Source: Pseudomonadota bacterium (GTDB lineage: Bacteria > Pseudomonadota > Gammaproteobacteria > Steroidobacterales > Steroidobacteraceae). Taken from it: a stretch of DNA of 42,341 nt. The notes below the pieces were generated by a model. That model worked only from the letters and a program-made list of their open reading frames with translations, was not told the origin of the DNA and made no database searches. Shown here piece after piece: positions 16,483 through 24,446 of the stretch; within the stretch, counting starts at the first letter, position 1; the number at the start of each line of letters is the position of its first letter. A program made the position numbers and the translations under genes. The stretch covers positions 1 to 42,341 of the forward strand of contig JAJYDK010000035.1 of the NCBI GenBank assembly GCA_021777555.1, in the 5' to 3' direction.

Positions 16483-16992
16483 TCAGCGCTCCTGCACCGC
16501 GCCGCAGTGCCTGCAGGTGCGGGCTTCCCGATTGGCGTGGAAGCGCTCGAATACCGGCGGCAGCTGCTTCTCGATGTCGGTCAGCTCGATGAACTCCTCG
16601 TGCAGGAGCGCTCCGCAGCGCTCGCAGTACCACTGGAAGCCGTCGCGCTCACCGGCGTGGCGCCGCCGCTCGACCACCAGGCCGACGGTGCCGGCGGGCC
16701 GTTGCGGGGAGTGCGGCACGAGTCCCGGCAGCAGCAGCATCTCGCCCTGGCGGATGGGCACCTCGACGAGGCGCCCGTCCTGACGGGTCTTGAGCACCAT
16801 GTCGCCCTCGATCTGGTAGAAGAACTCCTGTCCGGGGTCGACATGGTAGTCGCGGCGCACATTCGGGCCGCCGACCACCATGATGATGAAATCGCCGTCC
16901 TCGAAGATGCGCTTGTTGCCGACCGGTGGCTTGAGGAGGTGCCGGTGGTGCTCGATCCACTGTGGGAAATTGATGGTGTGCAGTGATTCCAT
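16483..16992 (-). CDS. nbaC: 3-hydroxyanthranilate 3,4-dioxygenase
   Basis: Extradiol dioxygenase of the kynurenine pathway. It opens 3-hydroxyanthranilate to 2-amino-3-carboxymuconate semialdehyde, which cyclises to quinolinate (an NAD precursor) or is degraded. The 169-residue cupin has the iron ligands His50, Glu56 and His94 (RDYHVDPGQEFFYQ, VPHSPQRP). It also has the bacterial C-terminal rubredoxin-like iron site, with CERC (123-126) and CRHC (160-163). The ATG at 16992 has a strong TAGGAGAG ribosome site that contains the apaH stop codon, so it looks like the last gene of the lptD-apaH operon. No other kynurenine gene lies in the window, which makes this position odd. Identification is secure; pathway use (NAD synthesis or tryptophan breakdown) is not. 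Confidence 0.93.
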   Translation of the reverse strand: MESLHTINFPQWIEHHRHLLKPPVGNKRIFEDGDFIIMVVGGPNVRRDYHVDPGQEFFYQIEGDMVLKTRQDGRLVEVPIRQGEMLLLPGLVPHSPQRPAGTVGLVVERRRHAGERDGFQWYCERCGALLHEEFIELTDIEKQLPPVFERFHANREARTCRHCGAVQER

Positions 16993-17002
16993 GGCGTCTC
17001 TC

Positions 17003-17818
17003 CTACTCCTCGATGGCGCGGTAGCCGCGCGAAGGGACCGAAACGGTGGTGCCGGAATCGAGATCGAGGGCCGTCAGGGTTCCGCCCCAGACACAGCCGG
17101 TGTCGAGCGCCGCCACGTCCCGGCGCACCAGGAGCCCGAGCGCCGACCAATGCCCGCAGATCACGCGGGTGCCGCCGGTGAGACGCTCGACATCGAACCA
17201 GGGTCGCCACGCGGAGCCGTCCGCGGGCGGCTTGCCCTTGATCTCGAGATTGATGCGTCCATCGCGGGTGCAGACCCGCATTCGGGTGAGCACGTTGATC
17301 ACGAAGCGCAGACGATCCGCGCCGGTGAGATCGGGGCTCCAGCGGTCCGGCTCGTTGCCGTACATGGTGTCGAAAAGCCCGCGCGGATCGTGCCGCAATG
17401 CGGCCTCGACCTCACGCGCCAGTGCCAGCGTCGCCGCCACAGTCCATTGAGGCACGACCCCCGCGTGCACCATGAGGTCGCCGGCCTCGAAGTGGGCGAG
17501 CGGACGGGTCGTGAGCCACTCCAGCAGGCGCTCGCGGTCGCCCGCCGTCAGGACGGCATCCAGGGTGTCGGTGTGGCGCGCGTCGCGGGTGCCAGCGGCC
17601 ACGGCAAGCAGGTGCAGATCGTGGTTGCCGAGCACCACGACCGCATTGTCATCGAGCGCCCGGACGAAGCGGAGCACTTCGAGCGACTTCGGCCCCCGAT
17701 TGACCAGGTCACCGACGAACCACAGCCGGTCCCGGTCGGCGGAAAATCCGATGCGCCCGAGAAGGGCCCGCAGCTCCTCGTAACAACCCTGAACATCGCC
17801 GATGGCATAGCGGCTCAC
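17003..17818 (-). CDS. apaH: Symmetrical diadenosine tetraphosphatase (ApaH)
   Basis: Metallophosphatase that splits Ap4A into two ADP. Np4A alarmones accumulate under stress and can cap RNAs, and ApaH also removes such caps in E. coli. The 271-residue protein has the family motifs GDVQGC (7-12), GDLVNRG and GNHD near the N-terminus, and the C-terminal CGHWSALG. It starts with GTG at 17818, overlapping the apaG stop as GTGA, so translational coupling is likely. It is followed by nbaC after 10 nt. Length and order (rsmA, apaG, apaH) match E. coli, except for the uspA gene inserted upstream of apaG. Confidence 0.97.
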   Translation of the reverse strand: MSRYAIGDVQGCYEELRALLGRIGFSADRDRLWFVGDLVNRGPKSLEVLRFVRALDDNAVVVLGNHDLHLLAVAAGTRDARHTDTLDAVLTAGDRERLLEWLTTRPLAHFEAGDLMVHAGVVPQWTVAATLALAREVEAALRHDPRGLFDTMYGNEPDRWSPDLTGADRLRFVINVLTRMRVCTRDGRINLEIKGKPPADGSAWRPWFDVERLTGGTRVICGHWSALGLLVRRDVAALDTGCVWGGTLTALDLDSGTTVSVPSRGYRAIEE

Positions 17819-18192
17819 TGCAGAATCCCGGGGATCGCCAGGCGGAACAGGGGGATGGGCGCATCGAACCTCTGTCCCTCGCCGTCGACCATCTGATAGC
17901 TCCCCTGCATGGTGCCGACGGGCGTCTCGAGCACCGCGCCGCTCGAATAGCGAAAGCCCTGACCCGGCTCGATCCGGGGCTGCTCTCCGACGACTCCCTC
18001 GCCGCGCACCTCCTTCACGGTCCCGTTGGCGTCGGTGATCTTCCAGTGCCGGGTGAGCAGGGTCGCCGGCAGCAGGCCCTCATTGCGGATGGTGATGGTG
18101 TAGGCGAAGACGTAGCGCTGCTCCCGCGGACTCGATTGCTCGTGCAGGTAGCTGGTCTCGACGTCGATGTGGATCTTGGGTGCGGCGCGCAT
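17815..18192 (-). CDS. apaG: ApaG (CorD) protein
   Basis: Small beta-sandwich (DUF525) protein of unclear biochemical role, linked genetically to cobalt and magnesium handling (CorD) and almost always next to apaH. Starting at ATG 18192 gives 125 residues, exactly the E. coli length. A TTG three codons upstream is less likely. Conserved segments are [40 protein letters not shown] and [14 protein letters not shown]. It overlaps apaH by 4 nt and begins 11 nt after the uspA stop. Confidence 0.95.
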   Translation of the reverse strand: MRAAPKIHIDVETSYLHEQSSPREQRYVFAYTITIRNEGLLPATLLTRHWKITDANGTVKEVRGEGVVGEQPRIEPGQGFRYSSGAVLETPVGTMQGSYQMVDGEGQRFDAPIPLFRLAIPGILQ

Positions 18193-18203
18193 GCGCCGCA
18201 ATT

Positions 18204-18653
18204 TTAACCAGGTGGCCTGCTCACGCGCACGGCCAGCACGTCGCAGGGTGCGGCGTGCAGGACGGCGTCCTCCGTGAAATTGACCAATATCGACAGGCCG
18301 TGCCGCTCGCGGCTGCCGAGGATGATGAGGTCGGCCTGCCGCTCGCGGGCGACGCGCACGATCTCGGTCTTGACGCTGCCGCTTTCGACCCGGCAGGGAG
18401 CGCCTGGCAGGGCGAGTTCCGTCGCCAGAGCGGCGAGACGTGCCTGGGCACGCTCGAGCAGCTCGTCCTCGATCCGCACCGAGGCCATCAGGGTCTCGGC
18501 CATCGGCTCGACGGGCAGGAACTCGATGACGTGCAGCAGCTCGATCTCGGCGCCCAGCCGCTGCGCGAGCTCAGCCGCGCGCTGCCCGATCTGCAGGCTG
18601 TCTTCGGTGAGATCGACGACGAGCAGAATCCGCCGATACGGCTTCGTTGACAT
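18204..18653 (-). CDS. Universal stress protein (UspA family)
   Basis: A 149-residue single Usp domain with the Rossmann-like start [13 protein letters not shown], central [13 protein letters not shown] and C-terminal [18 protein letters not shown]. The usual ATP-binding pattern (G-2x-G-9x-GS/T) is degenerate: the part after RERHG reads [13 protein letters not shown] with no terminal Gly-Ser/Thr. It may therefore be a non-ATP-binding UspA-type protein. It sits between rsmA (77-nt gap) and apaG (2 nt beyond the TTG alternative, 11 nt before the chosen start), a place where E. coli has no gene. The 77-nt gap may hold its own promoter, but I see only a weak TAGGAT. The location suggests that stress control was added to the Ap4A genes. 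Confidence 0.9.
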   Translation of the reverse strand: MSTKPYRRILLVVDLTEDSLQIGQRAAELAQRLGAEIELLHVIEFLPVEPMAETLMASVRIEDELLERAQARLAALATELALPGAPCRVESGSVKTEIVRVARERQADLIILGSRERHGLSILVNFTEDAVLHAAPCDVLAVRVSRPPG

Positions 18654-18730
18654 ATCGATGCGCCACCCCTGGGGCCCTATCCTAACTCAAGCGGCGGCTG
18701 GAGGCAGCTTCGGCGAGCAACCCGGGCGTC

Positions 18731-19543
18731 TCAGGGGTGCGCTCCGAGGCCGGCGAGCTGCGCGATGGCGTTGAAGCCTTCCGGCGCCACGGTCTCAGGC
18801 CGGGACGACGGGTCAATGCCGCAGTGCTCGATCTGCGCGGCGGTGACCAGTCCCTTGAGGGCGTTGCGCAGGGTCTTTCGCCTATGGGAGAACGCCGCGG
18901 CCACGACCGCGGCAAAGCCTGCGCTCACGGTAAACGCCGGCTGCGGCCGCACGGTGATCCGCGCGATCGCCGACCAGACGCGGGGGGGCGGTTGGAAGGC
19001 GCCCGGTCCGACATCGAACAGCCGCTCCACCCTCACCCAGGGGGCGAGCATGACGGTGAGCCGGCCGTAAGCCGCATCGCCCGGAGCCGCCGCCATGCGC
19101 TCGATGACCTCGCGCTGCAGCATCAGATGCAGGTCGACGATGGCGGGAATGCTTTCCAGGAGATGAAACAGCAATGGCGTGGAGATGTTGTAGGGAAGAT
19201 TGCCGACCACACGCAGGGGGCCGCGCTCGCGGGCGAGCGCACCGAAGTCGAATCGCAGCGCGTCCGCCTCATAGAGCGTAAAGCGCGATTCGCCGGCGAA
19301 TGCATCGCGCAACAGCGCGGCGAGGTCGCGGTCGATCTCGATCGCATCGAGCGAGCGACACGGGGATTGCAACAGGTGGCGCGTGAGCGCCCCGCGGCCG
19401 GGGCCGATCTCCACCACGGCATCGGTGGCGACAGGGGCGAGCTCCGTCAGGATCCGCTCGATGACCGCCGGGTCGTGCAGGAAGTGCTGGCCGAAGCGCT
19501 TGCGCGCGCGCAGGGCGTCCGGGCGAGCGCCGCGTGCTCCCAT
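18731..19543 (-). CDS. rsmA: 16S rRNA dimethyladenosine transferase (RsmA/KsgA)
   Basis: Dimethylates A1518 and A1519 near the 3' end of 16S rRNA during late 30S assembly. The 270-residue protein shows RKRFGQHFLHD at the N-terminus, the SAM loop VEIGPGRGALTRHLL, the catalytic NLPYNISTPLL (motif IV) and a typical C-terminal helical domain (FSHRRKTLRNALKG). The ATG at 19543 shares one base with the pdxA stop (TGATG), which suggests coupled translation. Order and length match the E. coli lptD operon. Confidence 0.97.
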   Translation of the reverse strand: MGARGARPDALRARKRFGQHFLHDPAVIERILTELAPVATDAVVEIGPGRGALTRHLLQSPCRSLDAIEIDRDLAALLRDAFAGESRFTLYEADALRFDFGALARERGPLRVVGNLPYNISTPLLFHLLESIPAIVDLHLMLQREVIERMAAAPGDAAYGRLTVMLAPWVRVERLFDVGPGAFQPPPRVWSAIARITVRPQPAFTVSAGFAAVVAAAFSHRRKTLRNALKGLVTAAQIEHCGIDPSSRPETVAPEGFNAIAQLAGLGAHP

Positions 19544-20526
19544 CAGGGGCTCGCGATCCGCCGGTGTGCGAGCTCGACCGCCAGCCCGATCGCCATCGTG
19601 AGGCTGCCGCAGTCGGCGCGCCCGGTACCCGCGAGCTCGAGCGCGGTACCGTGATCGACCGAGGTGCGCAGGATCGGCAAACCGAGCGTGACATTCACCG
19701 CGCTGTCGAATCCGGCGTGTTTGATCACGGGCAGACCCTGGTCGTGATACATCGCCAGCACGGCGTCGAAATCCGCAAGCACGCGTGGCACGAAGATCGT
19801 GTCGGCGGGGAAGGGGCCGCGGACCTCGATCCCCAGCTGCCTCATGCGCTCGATGGCCGGCGCGATCACCCGGATTTCCTCATCGCCCAAGTGCCCTCCT
19901 TCGCCGGCGTGCGGATTGAGGCCGCAGACGGCAATCCGCGGCCGCTCGATGCCCCACCAGCGTTTCAGGTCGCGGTCGAGGATGGTGAGGGTGCTGCAGA
20001 GCGAGGGCACGGTGATGGCCGCACTCACCTCGCGCAGCGGCAGGTGGGTCGTGGCGAGTGCCACGCGCAGCGAGCGCGTTGCGAGCATCATGACCGGCGA
20101 GGCGGCGGTGCGCTCGGCGAAGTATTCGGTATGACCGGTGAAGGGCACACCCGCATCATTGATGACACCTTTGTGCACCGGCGCGGTGACGATCGCGGCA
20201 AATTCTCCCGCGAGCGCTCCCGTGCAGGCGCGATCGAGCAGCTCGGTCACGTACCTCGCATTGCGGACGTCGAGTTTCCCTGGAAGGCTGGGAGCGCGCA
20301 GCGGATGGTGCTCGACCGTGAGGGTGCCCGGCTCATGCGGCAGGGGCGTGCCCTCATAGGGCCGCAACCGCACGCTGCAGCCGAGCAGCTGAGCGCGCTG
20401 CGCGAGAAGGCCCCGGTCCCCGAGGCAGACCAGCTCGCAGTCGAAGGGCTTCGAGGCCGCCGCCAGACACAGCTCGGGCCCCACCCCAGCGGGCTCGCCC
20501 GAGGTCAGCGCGATGCGCGCGCGCAC
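19543..20526 (-). CDS. pdxA: 4-hydroxythreonine-4-phosphate dehydrogenase (PdxA)
   Basis: NAD-dependent, metal-requiring enzyme of the DXP-dependent pyridoxal 5'-phosphate pathway. It oxidises 4-phosphohydroxy-L-threonine. The 327-residue protein begins MRARIALTSGEPAGVGPEL. It keeps the three metal histidine regions: GVPFTGHTEYF, GLNPHAGEGGHLGDEE and YHDQGLPVIK. It starts with GTG at 20526, 8 nt after surA, and its stop touches the rsmA start. Its product serves the PLP enzymes nearby (for example Dat), although the pairing here is the usual housekeeping order rather than a special link. Confidence 0.97.
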   Translation of the reverse strand: MRARIALTSGEPAGVGPELCLAAASKPFDCELVCLGDRGLLAQRAQLLGCSVRLRPYEGTPLPHEPGTLTVEHHPLRAPSLPGKLDVRNARYVTELLDRACTGALAGEFAAIVTAPVHKGVINDAGVPFTGHTEYFAERTAASPVMMLATRSLRVALATTHLPLREVSAAITVPSLCSTLTILDRDLKRWWGIERPRIAVCGLNPHAGEGGHLGDEEIRVIAPAIERMRQLGIEVRGPFPADTIFVPRVLADFDAVLAMYHDQGLPVIKHAGFDSAVNVTLGLPILRTSVDHGTALELAGTGRADCGSLTMAIGLAVELAHRRIASP

Positions 20527-20534
20527 GGTGCGGC

Positions 20535-21950
20535 TCAGCCGCTCATGATCCTGACGTACGCCTGGTCACGCAGCTGCTGCAGCCACAGCTCCGTCTCCTC
20601 GTCGGCCTTGCTGGCGCGGATCGCCTCCATGGCGTGCAGCCGCTTCATTTCCTGGGTCTCGTCGTAGTGGCGGCGGCCGAGGAGCTGTGCGATGTGCCAC
20701 CCGAAGCGTGTCTGGAACGGCTGGCTGATCTCGCCCACCTTTAATTTCGCGATGGCCGCGGAAAACCTCGGCGTATATCCGCTCGAGCTCTGCCAGCCGA
20801 GATCGCCGCCCTGGGAAGCCGAGCCCGGATCCTGGGAGGTCGAGGCCGCGGCCACGGCGAACTTGATCTTGCCGGCGAGGATGTTCTGGCGGAGCTTCTC
20901 GAGCCGCTGTCGCACGGTGGCGTTGTCCTGCAACGCGTTGGGGATCAACAGGATGTGGCGTACGTGAACCTGCTCGATGATGTCTCTTTTTCCCTGACGT
21001 CGGACATTGTTCAGTTTGAAAATATGAAAGCCCGACGGCGTGCGCAGCACGGCGCTGACCTCGCCAGGCTTGAGACTCGGGATGACGTTGGTCATGAATG
21101 TCGGCAGCTCGCTGCCCTTGCGCCAGCCGAGATCCCCTCCCTTGAGGGCGTCGGGGGCATTCGAATAGGCGACCGCCAGGCTCGCGAAATTCTTGCCCGC
21201 CTTGGCGAGCTGCTCGACCTTGTCGGCAAGTTGACGGGCGCCCGCAATCTGTGTGGGCGTCGCGTCGGAAGGCACCGCGATGAGAATGTGCGAGACGTCG
21301 TATTCGCTCTGCGCCGAGGGCTGCCTGGATTGCCTCGCGAGGAACTGGCTTATTTCCCGCGGCGTGACCACTATGCGCTGCAGCACGTCGCGCTCTCTGA
21401 GCAGGCCGATGATGAGCTGATCGCGCATCTGGTCGCGATAGGTCGCGTAATTGATGCCCTCCTGAGCCAGTGCCGTCGGCAGGTCCGCGAAGGCGATGCC
21501 GTTGCGCTTGGCGACCTGCTGCAGTGCCGCATTCAGGGTGTCGTCCGAGATGGTGATGCCATCGCGGTCGGCCTGCTGCAGCTGCACCTGCTGCAGGATC
21601 AGACTGTTGAGCACCTGCTTGCGCAGCACGCTGTCAGGCGGGGGAGTGAGCCCCTGGGCCTGCAGCTGCGCCTTCACTTCCTTCAGACGGTCGTCGAGCT
21701 CGCTCTCGAGGACCACGCCATCGTTGACGACGGCCGCGATGCGATCGAGCAGCTGTCCCTGCGTGGAGAGGCTGCGCGTCTGAGCTCGAGCCAGGCCCGG
21801 CAGGACCAGCGCGGTGAGCAGGGCGAGCGCCGCCAGGGAGGACACCGTCCCGAGGCGCCGTATCGCCCGGGCGCGGCCATCGGATGCGGCGCTCAGGAGC
21901 GTGAGCGCTCCGCAAAGGGGTAGGGTCGGAAGGAAGGGAAGCCGCCGCAT
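20535..21950 (-). CDS. surA: Periplasmic chaperone / peptidyl-prolyl isomerase SurA
   Basis: Escorts unfolded outer-membrane proteins, including LptD, to the BAM complex. The 471-residue protein has an N-terminal SurA_N chaperone region (about 55-170, LLDRIAAVVNDGVVLESEL) and two parvulin domains (about 190-290 with DVSHILIAVPSD, about 300-400 with VHVRHILLIPNAL). A C-terminal helix completes the fold. The ATG at 21950 is preferred to 21956 because AGGA lies 9 nt before it. The N-terminus is unusual: two hydrophobic stretches (MRRLPFLPTLPLCGALTLLS, then SSLAALALLTALVLPGLARA) are separated by a basic segment, and only the second looks like a standard signal peptide. It lies 22 nt after lptD in the conserved operon. 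Confidence 0.95.
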   Translation of the reverse strand: MRRLPFLPTLPLCGALTLLSAASDGRARAIRRLGTVSSLAALALLTALVLPGLARAQTRSLSTQGQLLDRIAAVVNDGVVLESELDDRLKEVKAQLQAQGLTPPPDSVLRKQVLNSLILQQVQLQQADRDGITISDDTLNAALQQVAKRNGIAFADLPTALAQEGINYATYRDQMRDQLIIGLLRERDVLQRIVVTPREISQFLARQSRQPSAQSEYDVSHILIAVPSDATPTQIAGARQLADKVEQLAKAGKNFASLAVAYSNAPDALKGGDLGWRKGSELPTFMTNVIPSLKPGEVSAVLRTPSGFHIFKLNNVRRQGKRDIIEQVHVRHILLIPNALQDNATVRQRLEKLRQNILAGKIKFAVAAASTSQDPGSASQGGDLGWQSSSGYTPRFSAAIAKLKVGEISQPFQTRFGWHIAQLLGRRHYDETQEMKRLHAMEAIRASKADEETELWLQQLRDQAYVRIMSG

Positions 21951-21972
21951 GCGCATGAGTCCTCGATCGGTC

Positions 21973-24393
21973 TTAGGGGGTCGTCGCCGGGAAATTCGCG
22001 TCCGCCTGAGTGTATCCGGCCGCGGATCCGGCCGGTGTAAATCCCGGAATGGCCTCGGACAGGAACTTGTCCGGCGCTGATCCGACACTGGCGAGCCCCG
22101 TGAGTTCCACCTGCAGGTAGATCCCCGTGTCCTGGGCTCCGGTGCCCGCTCCGGCCACAGTCGGCCGGAAAGCCACGTACCGGCGGGCACCGAGGCGCAC
22201 GCTCCAGCAGCAGGCACGGTACTCGAACCCCACGAATCTCTCCAGTGCCTCGTGGTCCTTCAGAGAGTAGACCCCGCGCGCGAAAAGCAGCCAGGAGTGG
22301 CCGATCGGCCAGGCCGCCGAGACCTCCGCCTGCTGAATGCCGCAGGTGCCGGCGAGAGGGGTGGTGAGCTGAGTGCAGCACTGACCCGAGAGGCCCGCGG
22401 TGGAGGCGGCGCAGGCTGATGCGGTCTGCGTGGTCTCCTCGATGGCCTCCCTCTCGAACCGGTAGCCGAGGTTGATCACCCGATCGCCCGCCGGGCGATA
22501 CTGGATGCTGACCGCGGCCCGCTGGGCCTGAGAGGCCTGGGGATCCCACTGCACACCGGCGGTGGCGCTCCAGTGGCGGAAGGCGGTGAGCGCAAGCTCG
22601 GCGATCAGGTCCGAGCGCCGGTCCGTGCGCACCACCTCTCCGGGCAGGGTGACGCGCGGGGTTGCGAAATAGAACTCTTCCCCGAAGGTCGCCGACAGAT
22701 ATTGACGGCCATTGCGGGCGTTGAGCAGCCGAGAGGTGATACCGGCGCTCACCTGATTGGCGTCTCCCACGCGGTCGGCGCCCACATAGCGGTTGGTGCG
22801 GAACAGTTCCACGGGCTCGAGATCCGGCAGCCCGGTGTCGAAGATCGGCAGCGCGTGGCGTCCGGTGCTCTGATTGCGGTAAGGCACGTACAGGTACATC
22901 AGCCGCGGCTCGAGGGTGATCAGCCGGCGTCCGTGGGAGCCCGAGGTGCGCTCCAGGGTCAATCCGGTGTCCACGCTGGCGATCGGCAGCGTTCGCGACG
23001 GTGAGCTCGGCTCGCCGGGCACGGTGTGCGACAACTCATACTGAGTGGCGCGCCAGGCGATCGATGGGCGGATGTAATAGCCCGGTCCGCCGAGATTGAG
23101 CGAGACCACCGGCTTCAGGTCGTAACGCCAGCCCGTGACTCCGGTCGCGTGATCGGGACGCTGGAAGTCGACCACCTCGGATTTGAACCCATAGCGCACC
23201 AGGTCCCCGGGGCCCCAACCATAATCGGCATCCACGGTGAGGTCCGGGACGCGCGCGTACGGCCGATCGATCAACGGCAGCGTGCTGTCGATGGTCTGGA
23301 ACTGCTGGGCCATGCCCTGGATGTTCCAGTGCACGCTGCGGTAGGAGAGGACGGCCCGGCGGTCGAGAAAAGCGGTGCTGGTGCCTTCGGGACCGGTGGC
23401 GAAGTCCTCGAAATAGGCGGTGTCGCTCACGTTCTCGCCATCGAGCGTCAGGCGGAACCCGTCCGGCAACTCCGTGACGCTGCGCAGTCTGATGCGGCTG
23501 CGGCTGCCGTGATAGGCCGTGTCGTTCGGCAGATAGTCCCAGTCGAGCTCGCCGGTCTCGCGCGAGGCGAGGAAGCGAAAATCGCCGCCGACATCGGGAC
23601 CGCGCAACTGGTACTCGGTGGGCTCGAGGGTGAAATCGGCGTTCGGCGCGATATTCCAGTAGAACGGGGTCGAGAGCTGGAAGCCGCCGCGTGAGGTATG
23701 GCCGAGTGTCGGGAACAGGAAGCCGCTCTTGCGCACGTTGCCGAGCGGAAACGACACCCAGGGCAGGTAGAGGATCGGCACGCCGTGCAGGTCGATCCTG
23801 GCGTTCCTGCCGGTTCCGACCCGCTTGCGTGTGTCGAGCGTGATCTTCCCGGCGCGCAGCACCCACGCCGGTGGCGTTTGCGGACAGGTGGTGAAGGACA
23901 CCCCATCCAGGTGCAGTACGCCAAGCGGAGTCAGCTGCATCCGCCGGGCGGTGCCGCGGGCGCTGCGTTGCAGCAGCGAGAAATGCGCGTCGTCGAACCG
24001 GGCGCCCTCGATCGGGGAGTAGCTGCCGCCCGTGCCGGTGACATGAACCCGGCCATCGGAGTACTCGATCTTGCCGTGGGTGCGGATGCTGTCGTGGTGC
24101 GTGTCGTACTCGAGCTGCTGCGCCTGGATCTCGCGCTCCCCCTGGCGCAACACCACGTGGCCTTGCAGCACCACCTGGCCGTTTCGCTCGAGCGTGGCTT
24201 TGTCGCTCACGACATGGACCACGCCTGTGGCGGAGAGCTTGCCGGCCGGGTGCGCCCCGGATGGCTTCTCCGGCGCAACCGTCCCGGAGGGTGTCGAGCT
24301 CGGGCAGGCGCAGCCTCCCGCCGCGAGCGCCCAATGCGGAACGAGGCCGCCGAAAGACAGCAGGGCGGTCCAGAGTAAGCTCGAACGCGGCAT
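21973..24393 (-). CDS. lptD: LPS-assembly protein LptD
   Basis: Outer-membrane barrel that with LptE inserts LPS into the outer leaflet. The 806-residue protein has a signal peptide (MPRSSLLWTALLSFGGLVPH, then WALA), an N-terminal OstA jellyroll (about 50-190, ATLERNGQVVLQGHVVLRQG) and a C-terminal 26-strand barrel region (about 210-800). The disulphide pattern is recognisable: Cys28 and Cys30 near the mature N-terminus, and an adjacent Cys728-Cys729 pair near the end, matching the E. coli CC pair. An additional Cys-rich insert (ACAASTAGLSGQCCTQ and following) lies in the barrel. The ATG at 24393 is chosen over a codon at 24441 because it starts the signal peptide and avoids overlapping amgK control sequences. 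It heads the operon toward surA. Confidence 0.96.
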   Translation of the reverse strand: MPRSSLLWTALLSFGGLVPHWALAAGGCACPSSTPSGTVAPEKPSGAHPAGKLSATGVVHVVSDKATLERNGQVVLQGHVVLRQGEREIQAQQLEYDTHHDSIRTHGKIEYSDGRVHVTGTGGSYSPIEGARFDDAHFSLLQRSARGTARRMQLTPLGVLHLDGVSFTTCPQTPPAWVLRAGKITLDTRKRVGTGRNARIDLHGVPILYLPWVSFPLGNVRKSGFLFPTLGHTSRGGFQLSTPFYWNIAPNADFTLEPTEYQLRGPDVGGDFRFLASRETGELDWDYLPNDTAYHGSRSRIRLRSVTELPDGFRLTLDGENVSDTAYFEDFATGPEGTSTAFLDRRAVLSYRSVHWNIQGMAQQFQTIDSTLPLIDRPYARVPDLTVDADYGWGPGDLVRYGFKSEVVDFQRPDHATGVTGWRYDLKPVVSLNLGGPGYYIRPSIAWRATQYELSHTVPGEPSSPSRTLPIASVDTGLTLERTSGSHGRRLITLEPRLMYLYVPYRNQSTGRHALPIFDTGLPDLEPVELFRTNRYVGADRVGDANQVSAGITSRLLNARNGRQYLSATFGEEFYFATPRVTLPGEVVRTDRRSDLIAELALTAFRHWSATAGVQWDPQASQAQRAAVSIQYRPAGDRVINLGYRFEREAIEETTQTASACAASTAGLSGQCCTQLTTPLAGTCGIQQAEVSAAWPIGHSWLLFARGVYSLKDHEALERFVGFEYRACCWSVRLGARRYVAFRPTVAGAGTGAQDTGIYLQVELTGLASVGSAPDKFLSEAIPGFTPAGSAAGYTQADANFPATTP

Positions 24394-24403
24394 GAGGGTG
24401 GCG

Positions 24404-24411
24404 ATTATAAT
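24404..24411. promoter_or_regulatory. Symmetric -10 element between lptD and amgK
   Basis: ATTATAAT is its own reverse complement and gives a perfect TATAAT on both strands (plus 24406-24411, minus 24409-24404). On the plus strand transcription would start near 24418, giving amgK a leader of about 29 nt. On the minus strand it would start near 24397, only about 4 nt before the lptD ATG. No convincing -35 is seen on either side. Confidence 0.5.
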
Positions 24412-24446
24412 GGCTGGATTCGAAATCCGTGGGTCGAACACACCTG

